From contig NW_023365704.1 of NCBI RefSeq assembly GCF_000003815.2, positions 279,214 to 302,413 of the forward strand: a DNA stretch of 23,200 nucleotides, given 5' to 3'. Every line of letters starts with the position of its first letter. Position 1 is the stretch's first letter. A program made the position numbers and the translations under genes. Shown here in pieces: positions 16,976 to 23,200 of the stretch. The notes under the pieces are model-generated. The model ran no database searches. It had not been told where the DNA came from and saw only the letters and a list, made by a program, of their open reading frames with translations. Origin of the DNA: Branchiostoma floridae. Lineage: Eukaryota > Chordata > Leptocardii > Amphioxiformes > Branchiostomatidae.

Positions 16976-17253
16976 AGTCATGTCCGGCGATGTGTGACCA
17001 AGGCTTTACGGTAGGTTTGAACAAGGAGGTTAAAAAAGGTTGGTTTGAACAATGAACATGAAACGCATACGACGTACAAAGCTTCGCACTTTGACCCTTG
17101 ACCTACCATCTTACCGTGTCGTATTCAGTATACGACTAGTGTACCGCCCGCTGAGCTGTAACTATAGGGCGAAACTACAAGGATTCAGACGTCAACTTGC
17201 TACATAGAAACCTCTGTCGAGCGTATTTACGTGACTATAAATTCCAACATCAG
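16976..17253 (+). promoter_or_regulatory. Distal promoter and first exon of KCTD gene B2
   Basis: Homologous to the B1 upstream region, with GGTTTGAACAA present twice (about 17013 and 17042), GCATACGACGTACAAAG and TGACCCTTGACCT at 17092-17104, a perfect DR1 of the AGGTCA type. GGCGAAACTAC, AAGGATTCAGACGTCAACTTG and the donor ACATCAG|GTATCC (exon end 17253) follow. Confidence 0.6.
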
Positions 17254-17309
17254 GTATCCTTCATTTGCTTATGTTACGTATTAATGCGTGGTTAATTTAT
17301 AACTAGATG

Positions 17310-17417
17310 TGTGCAATTCTTCCGGGTAGACAAAAATATGAATTTACCGTGAGCTTGTTGACTGCTAGGGGCCTGGGGCATGTCAAATTGTAACTAACTT
17401 CCTGTTCCAAAAATCAG
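17310..17417 (+). promoter_or_regulatory. Possible second (alternative) first exon of KCTD B2
   Basis: TTCTTCCGGGTAGACAAAAA and TTCCTGTTCCAAAAATCAG|GT (exon end 17417) match 11331-11441 upstream of B1 and resemble the type A first exon. Two conserved donors in both B genes support alternative starts. Confidence 0.45.
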
Positions 17418-17419
17418 GT

Positions 17420-17980
17420 GCTTCTTATTGCTCATTAATGCAGGACAATTTTAGCCTGGGTGTCATCCTTGTTAGTTTTATTTTACATTTTTCTTTTAGT
17501 TAACGGGGCTCCCGTACTTTAAATGGTAAGGGGAGTTTGGGAGTCCTAGACCTGTAACTAGTACCTAACTAGGACGAAACTCAGACTTCGGAAATATTCT
17601 CTCTAAAAACTTCGCCAGCTTTAGTTGTACATGTCATGATTGCAAGTCTAGTTGTTCAATTAATTGCACTTCTTGCCATAAAGTTAGTCAAGAAAAACTC
17701 AACTTCATGTTGTGTTATTACAGTAGTCAAACTGTTATATATGCATAAACGATTGATGAATACGTTTATCTGCGTTGAAAGTCTACCGGGTTTAGGAACT
17801 TATTTCATATAACCTCCATATTCTAGAATTTTTCAAACAAGACAGTCAATCACCCTCGGTACAAGGGAGGGGCTACGGCGGTCGGTTGCTAGGGGCAACT
17901 TTCCACTGAAAGGTAACAGGTTACCTGTATCAGGTTACCGGAAGTCACGCGCGGTCCCACGTCTAGAAATCTCTCATAAA
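17420..17980. other. B2 leader intron, mostly unremarkable
   Basis: No exon or known repeat is seen. A short imperfect duplication, AAAGGTAACAGGTTACC / ATCAGGTTACC, is at about 17909-17940. Confidence 0.45.
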
Positions 17981-17983
17981 ATC

Positions 17984-18126
17984 TTAACAAGAAATTGAGA
18001 TATTTCAGTTTCAACAAGATTATTAGCCCATATCTAAATTTGTCATCGAATGAGATGAAATTTGACACAAAGGTAAAGGCACGTAACTTGTTGAAACTGA
18101 AACATCTCAATTTTTTACGTTGTTAA
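17984..18126. mobile_element. 143-bp TTAA-bounded inverted-repeat element
   Basis: TTAA at 17984 and at 18123-18126. Arms AAATTGAGATATTTCAGTTT..CAACAAG on the left and CTTGTTGAAACTGAAACATC..TTT on the right are near-perfect complements over about 27 bp. TTAA ends suggest piggyBac-type mobilisation, but the termini differ from the CCCTCAAAC family. Confidence 0.65.
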
Positions 18127-18256
18127 AGCTTGTATTTACATGAATACGTTTCTCTTAAATTCACCGTCGTTGTGTTGAATTAGTCTACCAGTGTCGTTTA
18201 GTGACTTACTGATTTTCGTATCACTTCCAGATTCTACCGTTGTTCAAACAAGTACA

Positions 18257-18679
18257 ATGAACCGTCAGCGGCGCCAAGCACGCTCGGCACAAAGGAATGG
18301 ACGTGCCGACGACATCGTATATCTGAACGTCGGTGGGCACTTCTACACTACAACCAGACGTACTATTACCCGCTATCCCAACTCCAGGTTGGGCAGGATG
18401 TTTCGTCCCGGGGCCAAGGGTTTCAACTATCCACGTTTTCCCTCCTTGTGGGACGAGCAGGGCCAGTTCGTCATAGATCGAGACGGAAAGATCTTCCGAC
18501 ACGTCCTAAACTTCCTCCGGCTTGGCGAGCTGGTTCTTCCCGACGACTTCAGGGAACTCGATCTGCTCGAGAAGGAAGCTGAGTTCTACGACATCCAGGA
18601 GCTGGTCAAGGCTGTCCGGACCTGGGGAAAGTATGGATGTCAACCTGTCGATTTCAATGAAGAGCGCATATGGTTTTGA
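18257..18679 (+). CDS. KCTD-type BTB protein B2, short
   Basis: A single coding exon gives 140 residues. The ATG at 18257 follows the acceptor CACTTCCAG (18230) and 26 nt of leader, and the N-terminus MNRQRRQA matches B1. The T1/BTB domain runs from about residue 20 to 115: [81 protein letters not shown]. Unlike type A there is no intron at the Q|G junction. The protein stops about 25 residues after the domain, so it lacks the C-terminal substrate-binding domain of larger KCTDs. It could oligomerise and act as a Cul3-binding or competing subunit; this is inference. The basic N-terminus (RxRRxAR) is unlike type A. Confidence 0.82.
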   Translation: MNRQRRQARSAQRNGRADDIVYLNVGGHFYTTTRRTITRYPNSRLGRMFRPGAKGFNYPRFPSLWDEQGQFVIDRDGKIFRHVLNFLRLGELVLPDDFRELDLLEKEAEFYDIQELVKAVRTWGKYGCQPVDFNEERIWF

Positions 18680-19446
18680 GTACAACGAATGTTCAAGACT
18701 TTTTTGTTTGCGAGACAGCAAAATCTGCATTTAGTTTAACTCCCTGAGAGCCAAATACATGTTTCTTTTCCCAGAGAGTGGTGTTTGTTTTATTTGTTTT
18801 ATTTTCATTTGTTTTGTTTGTATGATGGGAAGTTGTAAAGTCATTTTGATATGTTGATTTTGACGTGGAATGTTATGAGCGTGTTGTTGCGGTCTTGTCG
18901 GAAATAAAGGGACGACAGTCACAACTGTTAATGTTTTGTCTGTTTAATCGTGGGAAGGTAGTTTTGTATGCAATTATAATTATAAGTGTTAGTTTTGACA
19001 TGAAATATTATTAGCGTGTTGTTGCGGTTTTGCTGAACTTTGTACCGTTACTTTATCAACCAAAATTTTGTCAGAGTTGAATAATGAAGCTAATTGTTGA
19101 CTTGTGCTAAAATATGTGTTGGTCTTTATCTAATCGGTGCCTTACTCCATTACTTCGCTAGGGAAAAATTGAAGTGCACAAAGAATATAAAGGAAAAGCA
19201 CACATAAGTAGTCTAAGGTATGCGGCAGTTTTGCATTGAAATTTTCGAGCTAAGAAAAGTATAATTCATAGCAAACTGCTATGTTAAGCGAGACTGTATT
19301 GAAGAAAAGCATCACAACCTATAAAGTGTTTATGTGAGCAAAAATTGCGGCATCGATAGTAGATTGTAAGAATACAATTGTTGAATTGACCTTATGTACA
19401 TTGTATATGCAAGAATTTGATATGTTTTCAGTTGTTCACAAATAAA
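18680..19446 (+). terminator. 3' UTR of KCTD B2 with duplicated block and poly(A) signals
   Basis: AGCGTGTTGTTGCGGT(C/T)TTG occurs near 18878 and 19013 within a longer duplicated block. AATAAA at 18903-18908 and at 19441-19446 are candidate signals. The second corresponds by homology to the B1 signal (AATAAAGGGAAGCTGACGTCG, then TTTTCGTCTCCTC). Confidence 0.5.
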
Positions 19447-19860
19447 GGGAAGCTGACGTCGAATTTTTCGTCTCCTCGTTATATTTATTACGTACGTATA
19501 ATTTTAGAATATGTGGTTGTCTACAATGGTAAAATGTATTATTGATTATTTTAGTAAGGTTAGGGATCAACAGACGATGATGAAGATATGTTTGATTTTT
19601 GAACGCATAGTGTGCCATTAAACGGATGGATACGTAAATTCAGATTATGTATCAATGAATACGTGATATCGATCAGTCGACTATTGATCGAATTCCAATT
19701 GTGGTGAATCACATTAAATTCGGCCATGGCCACAAGCTTAAGCTAAGACAGCATTATAATCAAATCAAAGATTACAAGTGGAGTTAACTGAATGCTATTT
19801 GATACACCCGGCCGAGGCATGTTGGGACTTTATCGTAAGCTGTGAAGTCGTATGCATTTT
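19447..19860. other. Intergenic stretch, no gene seen
   Basis: No supported coding, RNA or repeat feature lies between the B2 3' end and the A3 promoter module. Confidence 0.5.
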
Positions 19861-19869
19861 TTATTGCCA

Positions 19870-20160
19870 AAGTTAAATGATCATCTATCGGAAAATAATA
19901 CTCCGTTCTGAAGTCCTGGGCTCCTTTAAGGTACGCAATTGTTTCGTCTAGAAAAACATCCGACATACTTCACACTTTGACCTTTATTCTATTAGCTGAC
20001 TGTGTCAACACACGCCCATGTTTACCTCTATGACGCATGTAGCGTACCCTTGGCATGACGTCATACCTTCCCAGTAGGCGAAACGTTATACACGGACTTA
20101 ACCGGGTCGGCTTGCTCTGTGAAACTGGGATCGAGGGGCAAAAGCTGAATACCATATCAG
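19870..20160 (+). promoter_or_regulatory. Promoter and noncoding first exon of KCTD gene A3
   Basis: ATCTATCGGAAAATAATA (19881), GGGCTCCTTTAAGGTA, TCGTCTAGAAAAACATCCGAC, CACTTTGACCTTTATTCTAT and a CRE TGACGTCA at 20056-20063 are in the same order as in A1 and A2. The exon ends ATATCAG|GTATTG at 20160. The CRE is about 104 bp from the donor against about 132 in A1 and A2. The leader intron is 20161-20568 and includes an AAAT microsatellite at about 20247. Confidence 0.62.
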
Positions 20161-20595
20161 GTATTGCCTAATTGTTTACGGTTTACATGTTTATCAGCAT
20201 GTTGCCTATGTGTCCACATTGTATTGCCCTTGTTGCAATTTGAATAGATAAATAAATAAATAAATTGTTTACGGTACGTTTTGTACATTTCTGGATTCGC
20301 TTCCAAATTTTGGCTACTTCCAACAATGTTTAATTCGCCCTTGCTAGTAAGGTTGAACTTGTTGTCATATGGTAACCATGCACTGAGCCGGTCTATTTAT
20401 GTGATTGCACAACGTCCTATTTTTGAACCATTGTTTATATGTATTAATCTTTGATCAACGATATAGCGGTTTTGTAGTCTGACACTGTCTGATACATATA
20501 CGTTTAAAGACTTCCATCCAGTTCAAAGTCCATCACACTTATCACATGTCGTTGATTATAGATTCCAGAGTCGTTCAAACGATACACGGTGAAAA

Positions 20596-22447
20596 ATGAG
20601 TATCTCTGATCCCGTCGTGAGTCTAAACGTCGGCGGCCACATCTACACAACCGCCCGATCCACCCTGACCCGATACCGAGACTCCATGCTGGGCGCCATG
20701 TTTGGTGGAGACTTTGACACCGCAGCGCGGGACGACCAGGTACCAGGGCAATGGTTACCATTTTAACGCAAACGCAGAGTGCCCATTTCATTCTACTTAG
20801 CTGTCATTTTCAAAACAAAGTAAAATGTCTTTATCTTTGGAAATGTTGATATTTTGGAGCTGGATGTTACAGGTCATGGTTCTTGGCTTTTTATCACCTT
20901 TACGCACGTTTTTGATATCAGCATCGCTCTAAAAGAGGGCTGTCCAGGTGGTCAAAGGTCACTAAAGTTTGTTTGAATGCTTCCTTGTTTGTTCCGCATA
21001 TTCCGCCTTATGGAATCTCCTGGTAGGTTTTACATTAGAATTCGTATTACAGTCAAACCTGTCCGAGCGACCACCTCTTCTCAGCGACCACCTGGCCATT
21101 TCGACCCCTTTTTCTCTTGTCCCGATTTTTTTCCCATTGACGTATACTAAGCATTAAGCGACCTTTTCTCAACGACCACCTGGCCAACGCGACCGCGACC
21201 GGCCGAAATTGGGACCAATAACGACCGCATAATTTTCAAAATTGAGGTTTTCATCGATTTTTTATGATTACTAGCGGGATTTTGTGCCGAAATCGGCCAG
21301 TTTGCGTCGGATTTTGACTGCCATTACAATGTTATGTTTAGAATAAGGATTGTGGCGGTCAATGGGTGGGTCAATGGGGCAGTCTACTGTGATATGGGAG
21401 GAAATTTCGTTGTAAGTAAATCCGACTTTATTCTTTTTTTTAAATCTATATCATTATAAAGTGAACGAATGCTGAAATGTATATAACCTCATACTTTTTC
21501 AAGAAAGATCTGTGTAGTGCTTTTGTCCAACTGTACTGTTATATTCATCCGCGTGGGTAAGTACGCTATCGGGACGTACCGGGCGGCGATCAAGAACACA
21601 GCAACGCATAAAAGCTTGTATAGTAACTGACAGCTTCATAGTTCCCTTACTGTCCAAAACGTTAGTGTACAAATATTGAGCTTTAAAACACTGTATCGTA
21701 TAAAAGCTCGATAAAAGCTTGGGGTAAAATTTACAATTTACAGTTTGCATCGGGCATGTTTTGAGTCGATACTCTTCTCAGCGACCACCTGCCCAAATAG
21801 ACCGCGGCCCAAATCGACCGCTTTTTCCCGGTCCCTGGGTGGTCGTCTTGGGCAGGTTTGACTGTATATGCCAATGCTAGCTTTTTCTAACTAACCTTTT
21901 CTGCCTTTTGATCGCTTTTGTTCACCCGTACTTTCCATCTATAAGGATATAAATATGACCATTACTGTCCTGTGCCCACCACCAGGGGAGATACTTCATA
22001 GATCGGAACGGCAGGCTGTTCGAACATGTGCTCAACTTCCTCCGTACAACCCAGCTGGTCCTTCCTGAAGACTTCAAGGAACTCCGTCTGCTCGAGATGG
22101 AAGCTGACTTCTACCAGATCCAGCCGCTCATAGAAGCACTGAAAACCCACAAGGCTCGTTTAGAAACCGGCCCGTGTGATGTTGTTGTTCTTTCTCACAG
22201 ACACAATCCATATCACCCATTCTCTGTCGCCGCTAGTAGTAAGGAGGTTAAGGCTATGGTAATTGGTTTGTATACATGGCAGGTTGACTGTGAAATGGAT
22301 GACAATATAGCAGCCTTGCTCGGGAAGCTCCGGGGTATCGGTTTTATTTTACAGAGTCACGTTATTGTTAGATACAGCGACAACAGTTTGATGGAGAAAT
22401 GTATCTTAGAACGGAAAGGGTTAGAAAGTCTTCAAGATATCAAATAA
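20596..22447 (+). CDS. KCTD-type BTB protein A3 (KCTD6/11/21-like)
   Basis: Exons 20596-20739 and 21986-22447 give 201 residues. The acceptor before the ATG is AGATTCCAG at 20568. The phase-0 intron, CAG|GTACCAGGG...CACCACCAG|GGG, is 1246 bp because a pogo-like element is inserted. Exon 1 has one extra codon (DTAARDDQ against DALRDDQ). The BTB motifs are SLNVGGHIYTTARSTLTRYR, MLGAMFGGDF, GRYFIDRNGRLFEHVLNFLR and EMEADFYQIQPLIEAL; GPCD follows at residues 110-113. The C-terminal part includes ALLGKLRGIGFILQSH and ends KGLESLQDIK, lacking the LVRK(T) ending of A1 and A2 (it reads ILERKGLE). A Cul3-adaptor role is inferred from the family. Confidence 0.87.
21050..21864. mobile_element. pogo/mariner-like non-autonomous element in the A3 intron
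   Basis: The ends CAGTCAAACCTGTCCGAGCG and GGGCAGGTTTGACTG are inverted repeats, flanked by TA at 21048-21049 and 21865-21866, which fits the TA target of Tc1/mariner/pogo elements. Subterminal CAGCGACCACCTG(G/C)CC motifs occur near both ends (about 21081, 21165 and 21780). No transposase frame is found. Length is 815 bp. The A2 intron, otherwise alignable, lacks it. Confidence 0.8.
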
Positions 22448-23038
22448 GGTTCCGTAATAGATCGCAAGATGTCTACGCCTATATGCTATAGTGGATGTTA
22501 AAATTCAATATCGTCTGAAAATATGTTTTTGTTATATTCAAGGGATAATATGTAAATAATTGATCAAGTAATCATACCCTTACGTTGTCTATAATATTTT
22601 GTTTCTATTATCTTCTTTGGTAAGTTTCCAAGGCTGACAAAATATTTAGTAGGTCGCAAGACTAGAAAATTAAGTCGTTCAAAATATAAAGTCCTGTCAT
22701 AGCAAAGAAGCTTGTTAGAAACAAAATTTCCATGTACATGTAATTGGTCAAGATGGTTGAACAAATGACTACAAGCACAGAACATTAAATGTTCAATGTG
22801 CAAGGAGTAAGTGTGCGACACAATGATTACGTTTAACAACAGGAATAGCATTTCGGTATTTTGTTGTTATTCACGGTATTTATCTTTGTATATCATTTTC
22901 CTTGTACGATTTACAGTATGAAGACGAACAAAAATTGATATGCGCTCGGATGCCATTCACACAAACATGGGTTGGTCTAAGGCATATACATTGTGTATTT
23001 GTTCTTTGCATATGCTTTTGTGACAAACGAAAAATAAA
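22448..23038 (+). terminator. 3' UTR / flank of KCTD A3, candidate poly(A) signal
   Basis: TCCGTAATAGATCGCAAGATG and CTACGCCTATATGCTATAGTGG match the A1 flank immediately after the stop, then similarity fades. AATAAA at 23033-23038 is a candidate signal. No gene is supported on the minus strand here. Confidence 0.4.
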
Positions 23039-23200
23039 TGCCGTAAAAGACATGAAACTGTTGCGGTTTTAATCCTGTATATAAACGTAAACGGGTCTCA
23101 TGTTGTACAGGCTATTGTCGGGATATAGTTAACGTTGTGCTACAAGGTTTTATCCCCGGTACTCTGTTGTTTATGTTTTACACAAATTCAAACAACATAC

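Overview
The window looks like nuclear DNA of an invertebrate deuterostome, most likely a lancelet (Branchiostoma). The reasons are spliced genes with short GT-AG introns, many small inverted-repeat elements, decayed pieces of non-LTR retrotransposons with AATAAA-type tails, and a local expansion of KCTD genes. The species assignment is inference from style and gene content, not proof.

Layout. Positions 1-1157 hold a terminal-inverted-repeat element that contains a broken reverse-transcriptase C-terminus. Positions 1522-2409 hold a short, cysteine-free secreted precursor with a signal peptide, a 42-residue tandem duplication, a Gly-Arg-Arg site and a furin site before a cationic 25-residue tail. 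I do not recognise this family, and it is the best candidate here for something undescribed. Positions 2562-2860 look like a tRNA-derived SINE. Positions 2915-2991 carry, on the minus strand, an orphan copy of the promoter module used by the KCTD genes further right. Positions 3128-4072 are a piggyBac-like (TTAA) non-autonomous element ending 101 bp before a two-exon secreted type-B carboxylesterase/cholinesterase-like gene (4178-6106). Repeats fill 6165-6725.

From about 7.1 kb to the right edge there is a head-to-tail array of five BTB/T1-domain (KCTD) genes of two types in strict alternation: A1 (8294-9023), B1 (11765-12313), A2 (14595-15697), B2 (18257-18679), A3 (20596-22447). Type A proteins (194-201 aa) resemble the KCTD6/11/21 group, with a BTB domain split by one phase-0 intron and a divergent C-terminal domain. 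Type B proteins have an uninterrupted BTB exon and almost no C-terminal domain. All five have a homologous upstream region ending in a noncoding first exon with the donor sequence TCAG|GT, and an acceptor just before the ATG. The alternation indicates duplication of an A+B unit. B1 has diverged sharply: two small deletions shift the frame across the first BTB strand and restore it, and the C-terminus has gained a hydrophobic segment.

Between the genes lie a second piggyBac-like copy (9045-10017, in the 3' flank of A1), a foldback element (13117-13416), a truncated non-LTR element (16200-16770), a 143-bp TTAA-bounded element (17984-18126) and a pogo/mariner-like element in the A3 intron (21050-21864). 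If the KCTD family's usual role applies, the products would be Cullin-3 ubiquitin-ligase adaptors. The esterase and the secreted precursor are neighbours with no evident functional tie to the array.
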